Assembly: GCF_023074185.1 (NCBI RefSeq)
Contig: NZ_JADPKY010000094.1
Span: forward strand, 62,001 to 126,000
Reading direction: 5' to 3'
DNA length: 64,000 bases
From: Bradyrhizobium sp. 132
Lineage (GTDB): Bacteria > Pseudomonadota > Alphaproteobacteria > Rhizobiales > Xanthobacteraceae
Below, piece by piece: positions 28,160-37,795 of the stretch. The notes under the pieces are model-generated. The model saw nothing but the letters and a program-made list of their open reading frames with translations. It did no database searches and was not told the origin of the DNA. Numbering within the stretch: the stretch's first letter is position 1; every line of letters begins with the position of its first letter. Both the position numbers and the translations under genes were made by a program.

Positions 28160-28447
28160 TCAGCCTGCTGCCGGCGTCGGCCCCCATGCGGCCAATCGTT
28201 CAATGGCCGACGCACGGCGTCTTCCGTTGGCATCGGCGGCACGCGCAGCGTCTCTTGCGCGATCGAAATCACGAACGATGACGGCATTGATCCGCCCGTC
28301 CACTGCCTCGATGCGCGCGATCGTGTGCGCGAGCAACTCCGACGCAGAAACCTTGCGTGCGTACAGGGCGCTTAGCAGTGTGCTGATCGAACCGTAGTCC
28401 CAGTCAGTGGCATCTGCGGCCAGTCCCGGTTGCATCACGATCTCCAT
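28160..28447 (-). pseudogene. truncated amidase N-terminus
   Basis: The minus strand encodes about 75 residues that match the start of amidase-signature enzymes ([20 protein letters not shown], then [20 protein letters not shown] and RDAARAADA). After that the reading turns into unrelated residues ([12 protein letters not shown]) and stops. The catalytic Ser-Ser-Lys region is absent. The missing part would lie where RTX copy 2 ends, so the gene was probably cut by that rearrangement. Confidence 0.7.
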
Positions 28448-28880
28448 TGTCTCGCATCGCCGTGTCGATGTCGTTCGGCTGCAAATCGATCCTGGTATCG
28501 AACATGCAATTTCGGGAATGGAATGAGGAGGCCGCGCAACGGGAACCAGATCTGCTCGCCCGTCGGCGGGACATGGTCGCGGTCGGACGTGCCTTTCGAA
28601 CCGGCAATGGCGGCGGCGCGACTTGCGGATTCACAATCCGGGATCGTACAATTCTGCGCCTGTTTTGCCCGACGAGTCAAACCGCCTTCGCTCGCGGGGG
28701 TCGCGCAATGGGGTGCGAAATTCTTCAATGATTTGTGCTGATTTGTACTGTGCATGGGGTTGTTTTCGCGTTTTTTTACCGAGCGTCCTGCGGGACCGGC
28801 GCTTCATGTGGGATCGATGGGCCTGTACGCGCTGCTGCTCGCGTGGCATTGGGGACAGTGAAGCCTGGACACTGACGAGC
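28448..28880 (+). other. gene-less interval upstream of RNase Z
   Basis: About 430 bases. Short ORFs on both strands (for example 28447-28731 plus) show no recognisable family and no clear ribosome site. The segment 28735-28790 is AT-richer (TTTTCGCGTTTTTTTACC) and may hold the promoter of the downstream gene. Confidence 0.35.
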
Positions 28881-29792
28881 ATGTTCGCCCTGACATTCCT
28901 TGGGACCTCGGCCAGCGTTCCATCGGCGGAGCGCAACCATCCGGCCCTCCTGGTCGAGGCAGCGGGCAAGCGTATTCTGGTCGATTGCGGCGAGGGCACG
29001 CAGCGCCAGTTGCTGCGCAGCGGCGCCGGCTTTCGGCGGCTTGACCGCATCCTGCTGACGCACGCCCATCTCGATCACGTGCTCGGCATCCCCGGTCTGT
29101 TCTCGACGCTGGGGTTACGCCAGAACTCCGACGTGATGACCGTCCATGCAGGGCAGGGTACGCTCGACATCGTCGTCCGCATGCTCTCGGGCCTGTGGGG
29201 CGCGGGCAGGGCGCCGATCCCGGTGGAATTCGCACCGCTGACCGAAGGACAGGTCATCGATGCCGGCGACTTCACCGTCGATTGCTTTCCGGTCCGCCAC
29301 CGCGACACCGACAGCTTTGGCTTCTCCTTCAAGAGTCCCACCCGTCGCCACCTTCAGCCCGATCGCCTCGCAGCTTTCGGTGTGCCGGATGGGCCGCTGC
29401 GCGGAGAGTTGGCCGCAGGACGGCCTGTCGCGATCGCCGACCGAACCATCGATCCCGAAGACGTCCTGGGGCCGCCGAGCGGCGGCAAGAAACTCGTCGT
29501 GATCGGCGACACCGAAACCACGGATGGGCTGTCCAAACATGTCGCTGACGCCGATCTGCTGGTGATCGAAGCGACGTTCCTCGATCGCGACGCATCGACC
29601 GCGCGGGACTATGGCCATCTCACCGCGCGCGAGGCGGCAGCATTCGCGGCCGCGAACAACGTCGGACAACTCGTGCTGAACCACATGTCGGGGCGCTATC
29701 GGGACGAAGAGCTATTGGCCGAGGCGACTAGGATCTTTCCGAACACGCGGATCGCCGCCGACTTCGACCACATCGTCATCTCACCGGCTTGA
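28881..29792 (+). CDS. rnz: ribonuclease Z / MBL-fold metallohydrolase
   Basis: A 303-aa metallo-beta-lactamase-fold protein. It has the zinc motif THAHLDHVLG (residues 60-69), LGTSASVPSAERN near the N-terminus, FPVRHRDTDSFGF (RNase Z-type His) and GDTETTDGL, with a last LNHMSGRY histidine. RNase Z removes 3' trailers from tRNA precursors. I chose ATG 28881; the open frame extends upstream without homology. Some homologues of this length act as arylsulfatases, so the substrate is not certain. Confidence 0.85.
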   Translation: MFALTFLGTSASVPSAERNHPALLVEAAGKRILVDCGEGTQRQLLRSGAGFRRLDRILLTHAHLDHVLGIPGLFSTLGLRQNSDVMTVHAGQGTLDIVVRMLSGLWGAGRAPIPVEFAPLTEGQVIDAGDFTVDCFPVRHRDTDSFGFSFKSPTRRHLQPDRLAAFGVPDGPLRGELAAGRPVAIADRTIDPEDVLGPPSGGKKLVVIGDTETTDGLSKHVADADLLVIEATFLDRDASTARDYGHLTAREAAAFAAANNVGQLVLNHMSGRYRDEELLAEATRIFPNTRIAADFDHIVISPA

Positions 29793-29798
29793 CGTCAC

Positions 29799-30632
29799 TC
29801 ATCTCGTCAATCCCGACTTGATCGCGAGGTCCTGCACCTCTTTCGTCGCCTGTATCAGTCTTGGCAGCGCCTGGTCGCGGAAGGTCGGCATGTCCATGCG
29901 CATCGCATCGACGGTGACGCTCAATCCCCCGATCACAAGACCCTGGGCGTCGAAGATCGGCGTTGCCAGCGTGCGCAGGCCATAGGCATTCTCGCCGTCG
30001 GAGACGGCATGGCCTTTCTTCTTCACCTGATCGAGCCGCGCGAGCAAGGCATCGAGATCGGTCAGCGTGCGCTCCGACAGCTTGACGCGGGGCCGCAATT
30101 CCAGTCGCGCGATCTGCTCGTCTCGTGCCAGATGCGCGAGCATCGCATGACCGAGCGCGGCACTGTAGGCGGGAATGCGCGTGCCCGGACGGCGATCCAT
30201 CTTGTGCCGGTCGAGGCCCGCGCCTATGCGCGCGAGATAGATCACGTCGCCGCCGTCGAGGATCCCGAGCGAGGCTGCATCGCCGACATCAGGTACGAGA
30301 TCGCGCAGCAGCGGCTCGACGATCGGCCGCAACGAACCGTGCGACAGCACGGTGTAGCCAAGGTCGAGGCAGGCAACCCCGAGGCGGAACCGGCGGCTTT
30401 GCGGAACCACCTGGACATAGCCGAGCTCGACCAGGGTCTGGATCAGCCGGAACGCCGTTCCGCGATCGAGATCGGCGCGTGCGGCAATCTCACTCAGGGT
30501 CAGCTCGAAGGCCTCGCTGGTGAAGCTCTTGAGCACCGCGAAGGCCTTGCCGACGGAGGCGACGTGATTCTTTGGATTCTTTGCGCTAGTTTGCGATGCG
30601 CGCTTTGCGGCCTTCTTTTCGACCTTGGCCAT
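29799..30632 (-). CDS. IclR family transcriptional regulator
   Basis: A 277-aa regulator with a lysine-rich N-terminal extension and the IclR winged HTH (about 25-85: SVGKAFAVLKSFT, LTLSEIAARADLDRGTAFRL). The C-terminal effector domain has GLRTLATPIFDAQGLVIGGLSV, the usual IclR ending. It is divergent from the acid-sugar operon across 121 bases containing a GTTCG/CGAAC palindrome and presumably controls that operon. The stop lies 6 bases from the convergent RNase Z stop. Confidence 0.93.
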   Translation of the reverse strand: MAKVEKKAAKRASQTSAKNPKNHVASVGKAFAVLKSFTSEAFELTLSEIAARADLDRGTAFRLIQTLVELGYVQVVPQSRRFRLGVACLDLGYTVLSHGSLRPIVEPLLRDLVPDVGDAASLGILDGGDVIYLARIGAGLDRHKMDRRPGTRIPAYSAALGHAMLAHLARDEQIARLELRPRVKLSERTLTDLDALLARLDQVKKKGHAVSDGENAYGLRTLATPIFDAQGLVIGGLSVTVDAMRMDMPTFRDQALPRLIQATKEVQDLAIKSGLTR

Positions 30633-30711
30633 GCTCTAATGCCTTGCCATGACATGTCGCCCTTGACGTGGCGGCAAGCTGATTTTACGACAGGTCAAGC
30701 CAGTAACAAAA

Positions 30712-30726
30712 GTTCGCATTCCGAAC
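30712..30726. promoter_or_regulatory. candidate IclR operator
   Basis: A perfect inverted repeat GTTCG-CATTC-CGAAC lies in the divergent gap, 28 bases before the first operon codon. The symmetry and half-site style fit IclR-family operators such as those of PcaR/PobR-type regulators. The binding partner is inferred from position. Confidence 0.5.
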
Positions 30727-30753
30727 AACAGCGATTTGACGCCCGGAGGAAGT

Positions 30754-31674
30754 TTGTCGACATCATCACTGCACCCCCATGGCGTGTTCTCCGCCGCGCT
30801 GACGCCGCTCGACGCCGAGCTCGCCCCGGATCATGCGCGTTTCGTCGCGCATTGCCGCTACCTGCTCGACGAAGGCTGCGACGGCATCGCGTTGCTCGGC
30901 ACAACAGGCGAGGCGAACTCCTTCTCGGCTGCCGAGCGGATCGCACTGCTGGAGGCGGTAGTCGCCGCCGGCATCGCGCCGCAGCGACTTCTGCCCGGCA
31001 CCGGTGTTGCCGCGCTGAGCGAGACCATCGCGCTGACGCGCCACGCGCTCTCGGTCGGCGTCGATACCGTGGTGATGCTGCCGCCGTTCTATTACAAGGG
31101 TGTCACCGATGACGGCATCTTCGCCTCCTACAGCGAAGTCGTGCAGCGCATCGGCGATGCCAGGCTCAAAATCGTGCTCTATCATATCCCGCAAATGTCG
31201 GCGCAGCCGATCTCGCATGCCTTGATCGAGCGGCTGCGCGCGGCTTATCCGTCCACCTTCACCGGCATCAAGGATTCCTCCGGCGACTTCGCCAACATGA
31301 CCGCGATGGTCGAACGCTTCCCCGGCTTTTCGGTCCTGGTCGGAGCTGATCCGTTGCTGTTGCCGCTGCTGCGCAAGGGTGGCGCGGGCTGCATCACCGC
31401 GACCTCCAATCTCATCGCGCGCGACCTTGCCTATGTCTACAAGCACTTTGGCGACAGCGACGACGACGCGGCGCTGAAGGCGGCGCAGGCACGCATCGTC
31501 AAGGCGCGCGAACTGGTCTCGCGTTTTCCGCAGATGGCGTCGTTGAAGGCGCTGACGGCCGAACGCACCGGCCATGCCGCATGGCAGCGCCTGCGGCCGC
31601 CGCTGGAATCCTTGCCGCCGGGGCAGGTGAAAGAGCTGCTCGCGGATGCGGCGGCATTCGTCGCCGTCGTCTAG
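30754..31674 (+). CDS. dihydrodipicolinate synthase family aldolase/lyase
   Basis: A 306-aa TIM-barrel class I aldolase of the DapA/NAL group. LLGTTGEANSFSAAER (about 47-62) carries the paired Thr residues, VVMLPPFYYKG follows, and FTGIKDSSGDF (about 167-177) contains the Schiff-base lysine. TTG 30754 is chosen because GGAGGA precedes it, with no in-frame ATG nearby. In this operon a pyruvate- or keto-acid-cleaving role is likelier than lysine biosynthesis. It is the first gene of a run of tightly spaced genes controlled by the divergent IclR. Confidence 0.88.
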   Translation: MSTSSLHPHGVFSAALTPLDAELAPDHARFVAHCRYLLDEGCDGIALLGTTGEANSFSAAERIALLEAVVAAGIAPQRLLPGTGVAALSETIALTRHALSVGVDTVVMLPPFYYKGVTDDGIFASYSEVVQRIGDARLKIVLYHIPQMSAQPISHALIERLRAAYPSTFTGIKDSSGDFANMTAMVERFPGFSVLVGADPLLLPLLRKGGAGCITATSNLIARDLAYVYKHFGDSDDDAALKAAQARIVKARELVSRFPQMASLKALTAERTGHAAWQRLRPPLESLPPGQVKELLADAAAFVAVV

Positions 31675-31696
31675 CGCGACGCTCCGAGGCGATCCG

Positions 31697-33142
31697 ATGT
31701 CCGACTCTTACCGTGATGCGTTGACCGGGCTTGCCGCCATCGTCGGCGACAAGCACGTCATCGCGTCCGGACCCGACCAGGAGCCCTATGTGGTGGACTG
31801 GCGCGGACGCTATCACGGTCGCGCCGCCGCCGTCGTGAAGCCCGGCTCGACCGCAGAGGTCGCCTCCGTCGTCAAGTTCTGCGCGGCAAGGCAGCTCGCG
31901 ATCGTACCGCAAGGCGGCAACACCGGCATGTGCGGCGCCGCGACGCCGGACGAGCGTACGGCCAACGTCGTGATCCGGCTCGACCGCATGCGGGCCGTCC
32001 GCGACGTCAGTCCGCTCGCCAACACCATCACCGTGGAGGCCGGCTGCATCCTCGCCGAGGTGCAGAATGCGGCCCGTGCCGTGGATCGCTACTTCCCTTT
32101 GAGCCTCGGTGCCGAAGGCTCCTGCCAGATCGGCGGCAACATCTCGACCAATGCCGGCGGCACGGCTGTGCTCCGCTACGGGCCGACGCGCGATCTCGTG
32201 CTCGGGCTGGAGGTCGTGCTGCCCGACGGGAGAATTTTCAACGGCCTGCATGCGCTCCGCAAGGACAACACCGGTTACGCGCTCAAACAGCTCTTCATCG
32301 GCGCAGAGGGGACGCTCGGCATCGTCACCGCAGCCGTGCTGAAACTGTTTTCGCCGCCGCGCAGCTCGGCACTGGCGCTGCTCAAATTGCAGGGCGTCGA
32401 GCAGGCGCTTGAGATCATGCAACGCTTGCGCGGTGCGGTCGGCGACCGGCTCGGCAGCCTCGAGATCATGTCGCGCTCGCAGATCGAGGTGATCGCGGAG
32501 ACCGTGCCGCATGTCACGATCCCGTTCGAGCTGACGACGCCGTGGTACCTGATCGTCGAGCTGACCGACACGCTCGCGGGCGTCGATCTCGATGAGCCGC
32601 TCGCCACGGTGCTCGCAGCCGCGATGGAGGCAGGGCTCGCCGAAGACGTCATCCTGGCGTCCAACCTCGCGCAGGCGAAGGCGATCTGGGCGGTCAGGCA
32701 CAGCGTCTCCGAAGGCAACAAGCGCAGCGGCTATGTCGTGTCGCACGACAGTGTGGTGCCGCTGGAGCGTCAGGCTGCCTTCGTCACCAATGTCGAGGCC
32801 CGGATCAACGCCGCGGTGCCGCATGCGCGCGTCGTGATGCACGGCCATATCGGCGACGGCAATATCCACGTGATCGCCCTGATCGACCGCGCGCGTTGCC
32901 AGGATCCGGACGCAACAGCCGCGCTGGTGGCTGAGATCAACGAGATCGTCGACGACGAGACCGCAGTGCAGGGCGGGGCGATCAGTGCCGAACACGGCAT
33001 CGGGATCACCAATCGTGGCCGGCTTGCCCGCGTCGCCGATCCCCTCGATATCGAGTTGATGCGCGGCATCAAGCAACTGCTCGATCCCAAGGGCCTGATG
33101 AACCCCGGCAAGATCTTCAATGTCGGAGGCACGCGACGATGA
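31697..33142 (+). CDS. FAD-binding oxidase/dehydrogenase (GlcD/D-2-hydroxyacid type)
   Basis: A 481-aa FAD_binding_4/FAD-oxidase_C protein. The FAD motif is QGGNTGMCGAATPD (about 74-87), then LGAEGSCQIGGNISTNAGG (about 136-154) and a C-terminal segment with HGHIGDGNIHV (metal and substrate histidines) and SAEHGIG. It oxidises a D-2-hydroxy acid to a 2-oxo acid. The start at 31697 has GAGG 8-11 bases upstream, and the stop overlaps the kinase ATG (33139-33142). Its substrate is probably the sugar acid handled by the operon. Confidence 0.92.
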   Translation: MSDSYRDALTGLAAIVGDKHVIASGPDQEPYVVDWRGRYHGRAAAVVKPGSTAEVASVVKFCAARQLAIVPQGGNTGMCGAATPDERTANVVIRLDRMRAVRDVSPLANTITVEAGCILAEVQNAARAVDRYFPLSLGAEGSCQIGGNISTNAGGTAVLRYGPTRDLVLGLEVVLPDGRIFNGLHALRKDNTGYALKQLFIGAEGTLGIVTAAVLKLFSPPRSSALALLKLQGVEQALEIMQRLRGAVGDRLGSLEIMSRSQIEVIAETVPHVTIPFELTTPWYLIVELTDTLAGVDLDEPLATVLAAAMEAGLAEDVILASNLAQAKAIWAVRHSVSEGNKRSGYVVSHDSVVPLERQAAFVTNVEARINAAVPHARVVMHGHIGDGNIHVIALIDRARCQDPDATAALVAEINEIVDDETAVQGGAISAEHGIGITNRGRLARVADPLDIELMRGIKQLLDPKGLMNPGKIFNVGGTRR

Positions 33143-34241
33143 CAAGCGTCCGCCTGCTTGCCGACGATCTCACCGGCGCGCTCGATACCGCCGCGGAGTT
33201 CGTCGGCCTGTGCAGACCGTTCAACGTCACTTGGCCGGAAGCGTCCGCTTCACAGGATTCCGGAAGCCTCGCGATCGACAGCGGCAGCCGCGAGCGGTCG
33301 AAGGCCGAGAGCATCGAGATCGTCGGACGGCTGGCGCCGCTGCTCCGCGAGGCGACCATCGCCTACAAGAAGGTGGATAGCCTGCTGCGCGGCGCATGGG
33401 CCGCCGAGCTCGGCGCCTGCCTGCGTAGCGGCCATTGGGCGTCGTGCGTGGTCGCGCCTGCCTTCCACTATCAGGGGCGCCGCACCGTGCGTGGGCAGCA
33501 ATTTGCGCGCACGGTGCAAGGCGGCTGGCATCGGGTCGGAGAGAATCTCCTGACCCAATTGCAACTCGAGGGCATCGAAGCGCGGCAGGGCCGGGCCGAT
33601 ACGCTCTCGCAAGGCGGCGTTCAGGTTTTTGATGCCGAGAGCGATATCGAGCTTGATCATGTCGTCGAAATGGGACGGCGCATGCCCGGGCCCGTGCTCT
33701 GGTGCGGAAGCGGCGGGCTGGCCGGCGCGCTCGCCCGCAGCCATCGCGCCGATGCGCCGGGCCGGTTGAAGCTGCCGGTGCTGGGGCTGTTCGGCTCCGA
33801 TCAGGCTGCCACCGCCTCCCAGCTTTCTGCCTGCGGTGATGCCGCCGTCGCGCTTGCGGAAGGTGAGGGCACGACGCACGTCCAACGCAAGCTGGCCGAT
33901 GACGGCGTGGCGCTGGTCAAGTTCTCCCTCGCCCACGGTCTGACCCGCGCCGAGGCGGCACGGCGGATCGCTCGCGAGATGACGGCGCTGATCGCAGCGC
34001 TTGAACCGCCGGGCACGCTGATCGTTGCCGGCGGGGAGACTTTGAAGGCCGCATGCGTTGCCCTTGGCGCGCATGCGCTGCAGGTGACAGGACGTATCGT
34101 GCCGGGATTGCCGCGCTCGATCTTGCAGGGCGGCCGCTGGGCCGGCGTCGATGTCATCTCGAAATCAGGCGCATTTGGCACCAGTGAGCTCTGGCGCGAT
34201 CTGCTCCACATCAATCATTTGCTCAACAAGGAGAGTCCGAC

Positions 34242-34245
<4 letters not shown>
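33139..34245 (+). CDS. four-carbon acid sugar kinase family protein (DUF1537)
   Basis: A 368-aa DUF1537 kinase. It begins VRLLADDLTGALDTAAEF, the family's substrate motif with paired Asp, then YKKVDSLLRGAW (about 75-86), and a C-terminal nucleotide-binding domain (LIVAGGETLKAACVALG). It is somewhat shorter than the ~420 residues of many members. DUF1537 kinases phosphorylate threonate, erythronate or related four-carbon acids. It overlaps genes on both sides by ATGA, and the following PdxA2-like gene is its known pathway partner. Confidence 0.9.
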
Positions 34246-35276
<1,031 letters not shown>

Positions 35277-35292
35277 CGAGATCGAGCCCACG

Positions 35293-36423
35293 ATGACCAA
35301 CGCCTTCACACCCATCGAAATTGTTCGCCCCGCCGTCCTCGAATTCGGTTGCGGCACAATCACCGCAGCGGCGCGCTTCGCCGAGCGCATCGGCGCCAAA
35401 CGACCGCTCGTGATCTCCGATCCGTTCAACGCGCGCCGCGTCGACACGCTGGCGCTGCCGGGTGCAGTGAAGGTGTTCGGCGAGGTCAAGCCCGAGCCGG
35501 ACCTGCCCAATCTCGACAAGGCCGTGGCGATGGCGCGCGAGGTCAAGCCCGATCTCGTCATCGGCTTCGGCGGCGGCAGTGCGATGGATCTCGCCAAGCT
35601 GGTGGCTGTGCTCTGTACCTCTGAGGTGGCTTTTGCCGATATCGTCGGTCCCGAGAAGGTGGCCGGCCGCAGCGTGGCGCTGATGCAGATTCCGACCACG
35701 TCGGGCACCGGCAGCGAGGCCGGCACCCGCGCACTCGTCACCGATCCCGTCAGCCGAAACAAGCAGGCAGTGCAGAGTCGCTTTATGCTCGCCGATATCG
35801 CCATCGTCGATCCAGACCTGACGATGACCGTGCCGGAGGAGATCACTGCGGCCACCGGTGTCGATGCGCTGGCGCATTGCGTCGAGGCCTATACCAGCCG
35901 CAAGGCGCATCCGGCGATCGATCTCTACGCGCTCGAAGGCGCCCGGCTGGTCGGCCAATATCTCAAGCGCGCGGTTGCCGACGGCGGCGATCGCGAGGCG
36001 CGCGCGGGTCTGGCGCTGGCCTCGCTGTACGGCGGCTATTGCCTCGGGCCGGTGAATACGACCGCCGGCCATGCGGTGGCTTATCCGCTCGGGACGCGCC
36101 ATCATGTGGCGCACGGGCTCGCCTGCGCGGTGATCTTCCCGCATACGCTGGCGTTCAACATGCCGGCGGCCGAGGCGAAGACGGCGGCGGTGCTCGCGGC
36201 ACTCGGACTGCCGGCGCAGAGTGATGCGAAGCTTGCCTTCGAGGCGACTTATGGGTTCTGCAGGAATCTCGGCATCGAGATGCGGTTGTCTGCGCTCGGC
36301 GTGCCCCGGGACGATCTCGGCGTGATGGCCGACGAGGCGCACGCCATTCGCCGCCTGCTCGACAACAATCCGCGCGACCTCGGGCGGGATGCGATCCTGG
36401 GCATCTACGAGGTCGCGTTCTAG
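35293..36423 (+). CDS. iron-containing alcohol dehydrogenase
   Basis: A 376-aa group III dehydrogenase. It has FGGGSAMDLAKLVAV (NAD-binding, about 95-109), PTTSGTGSEAGTRA (about 135-148), DALAHCVEAYTSRKAHP with metal-binding His, and GTRHHVAHGLACAVIFPHTL with the remaining metal histidines. It interconverts an alcohol and an aldehyde or ketone, close to maleylacetate reductase- and lactaldehyde-type members. ATG 35293 follows the PdxA2-like stop by 16 bases. In the operon it may handle a hydroxy-aldehyde intermediate. Confidence 0.9.
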   Translation: MTNAFTPIEIVRPAVLEFGCGTITAAARFAERIGAKRPLVISDPFNARRVDTLALPGAVKVFGEVKPEPDLPNLDKAVAMAREVKPDLVIGFGGGSAMDLAKLVAVLCTSEVAFADIVGPEKVAGRSVALMQIPTTSGTGSEAGTRALVTDPVSRNKQAVQSRFMLADIAIVDPDLTMTVPEEITAATGVDALAHCVEAYTSRKAHPAIDLYALEGARLVGQYLKRAVADGGDREARAGLALASLYGGYCLGPVNTTAGHAVAYPLGTRHHVAHGLACAVIFPHTLAFNMPAAEAKTAAVLAALGLPAQSDAKLAFEATYGFCRNLGIEMRLSALGVPRDDLGVMADEAHAIRRLLDNNPRDLGRDAILGIYEVAF

Positions 36424-36482
36424 TCGTCTCCGCGCACGCGCGCGGCAGCCAATCAACAATAGGAAATGCAGAGGAAACTTCG

Positions 36483-37454
36483 ATGAGATCGATGTGGCTT
36501 GTTCTTGCCTCAACCGTGCTGCTGGCGACGTCGCCGGCGAAGTCCCAGGACGGCTATCCGTCCAAGCAGGTGACGGTGATCGTTCCCTTCGCTGCCGGCG
36601 GCACCGCGGATATCTTTGCCCGCATGGTGTCCAACCATCTTCAGATGAAGTTCGGCAAGCCGTTCGTGGTCGAGAATGTCGGCGGCGCCGGTTCGATCCT
36701 CGGCGTGACGCGGCTGGCGAAGTCTGCGTCTGACGGTATCACGCTTGGGCTTGCCAGCACGTCCGCGCTCGCAATCAATCCCACGCTCTACGGGCCGAAG
36801 CTCAGCTACCAACCGGACAAGGATCTGGCGCCGGTCGCCCAGATCAGCGTCGTGCCCAACGTTCTCGTCGTCAACCCCGACAAGATCAAGGCGCGCACCG
36901 TGCCGGAGCTGATCGCCTTTCTGAAGGCGAACCCGGACAAGGTCTCGTTCGGCTCGGCCGGCGTCGGCACCTCGCAGCATCTCGCCGGCGAACTGTTTCA
37001 GCAGATGACCGGCACCAAGATGGTGCACGTGCCCTACAAGGGCTCGAGCCAGATGCTGACGGATCTGTTGAGTGGCCAGATCGATCTCGCCTTCGACAAC
37101 GTGCCGCTGCTGCTGCCGCAGGTGAAGACCGGCCAACTCGCGATGCTTGCGACCGCAACGCCCAAGCGCGCCGCCTTCGATCCGGAAATGCCCGCCGTTG
37201 CCGAATTCCTGCCCGGCTTCGAGGCCGTGGCCTGGCACGGCTTCTTCGTCCCCGCGGCGACGCCGAAGCCGATCGTCGAAAAGCTCTCCGCCGAGATCCG
37301 CGCCTTCATGCAGCAGCCGCAGACAGTGCAGAAGATGGCTGAGCTCGGCGCAGCCGCGGTCGCGGTGGATTCCGAACCGTTCGCGGCCTACATCGCCGCC
37401 GAAACCGCGCGTTGGAAGAAGGTGATCGAAGCCGCAAACATCAAGCTGGATTAG
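36483..37454 (+). CDS. tripartite tricarboxylate transporter substrate-binding protein (Bug/TctC)
   Basis: A 323-aa periplasmic receptor with a signal peptide (cleavage near AKS-QD, residue 21). Bug-fold motifs are VTVIVPFAAGGTADIFAR (ligand loop), VVENVGGAGSILG, FGSAGVGTSQHLAGELF and HVPYKGSSQMLTDL. It should deliver a carboxylate to a TctAB-type membrane pair. No TctA or TctB gene follows; the operon ends here, so it depends on membrane subunits elsewhere. AGAGGAAA about 10 bases upstream supports the start. Confidence 0.93.
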   Translation: MRSMWLVLASTVLLATSPAKSQDGYPSKQVTVIVPFAAGGTADIFARMVSNHLQMKFGKPFVVENVGGAGSILGVTRLAKSASDGITLGLASTSALAINPTLYGPKLSYQPDKDLAPVAQISVVPNVLVVNPDKIKARTVPELIAFLKANPDKVSFGSAGVGTSQHLAGELFQQMTGTKMVHVPYKGSSQMLTDLLSGQIDLAFDNVPLLLPQVKTGQLAMLATATPKRAAFDPEMPAVAEFLPGFEAVAWHGFFVPAATPKPIVEKLSAEIRAFMQQPQTVQKMAELGAAAVAVDSEPFAAYIAAETARWKKVIEAANIKLD

Positions 37455-37535
37455 GAGCCAGGTCGACCGTCTGGCAACGTTCGAAGTGGCTTGGGCCGGA
37501 TCGCGGCTTGGCGCCTGTCGCGCCGGTCCCGCCAA

Positions 37536-37557
37536 AGCTTCGTGTATGCGCGAAGCT
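37536..37557 (+). terminator. hairpin downstream of the Bug/TctC gene
   Basis: AGCTTCG (37536-37542) and CGAAGCT (37551-37557) form a stem extended by two further pairs around a TATG loop. It lies 82 bases after the last operon gene, with no T-run. It could be a terminator or one more palindromic repeat. Confidence 0.35.
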
Positions 37558-37649
37558 GGCTCGTCGCATCCGGTCGAGAAGCATAGGATGAAGGCGCTCG
37601 AGGAAGAGCGCCACCTCTGACGGTCTGTTTGTGAGCGGCTTACCTGGAG

Positions 37650-37696
37650 TGGCTGGGGAACTAGGATTCGAACCTAGACAAACAGAGTCAGAGTCT
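37650..37696. repeat. attL: 47-bp direct repeat of tRNA-Gln 3' end
   Basis: These 47 bases are identical to 53808-53854, the 3' half of the intact tRNA-Gln gene (from CCA through T arm and variable region into the anticodon stem). Flanking bases differ on both sides. This is the left attachment site left by integration of the 16-kb element. The integrase gene starts 100 bases inward. Confidence 0.93.
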
Positions 37697-37735
37697 TAAA
37701 TCGCCCGTTGAATCAATTGAACAAATCGGCTCTGT

Positions 37736-37755
37736 GTTGCGCCTTTGTTGCGCCT
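37736..37755. promoter_or_regulatory. candidate integrase arm-type repeats at left end
   Basis: GTTGCGCCT occurs at 37736-37744 and again at 37747-37755, an 11-base period. The same word is found inverted near the right end (53733-53741). Paired short repeats near both att sites are typical of tyrosine-recombinase arm sites; the assignment is inferred. Confidence 0.45.
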
Positions 37756-37795
37756 CGTGTACACTCAAGCGCAGCAGAGTGAAGGATGGCGCCCA

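Noticed and set aside
31499..33145. 548-aa minus-strand open frame across the FAD oxidase
   Set aside because: The plus strand encodes a complete FAD-binding oxidase with all motifs; the antisense frame is His/Arg/Asp-rich without domains.
37650..37696. Second tRNA gene at attL
   Set aside because: Only the 3' half of a tRNA is present; the anticodon stem and 5' half are missing, so it is an attachment-site remnant.
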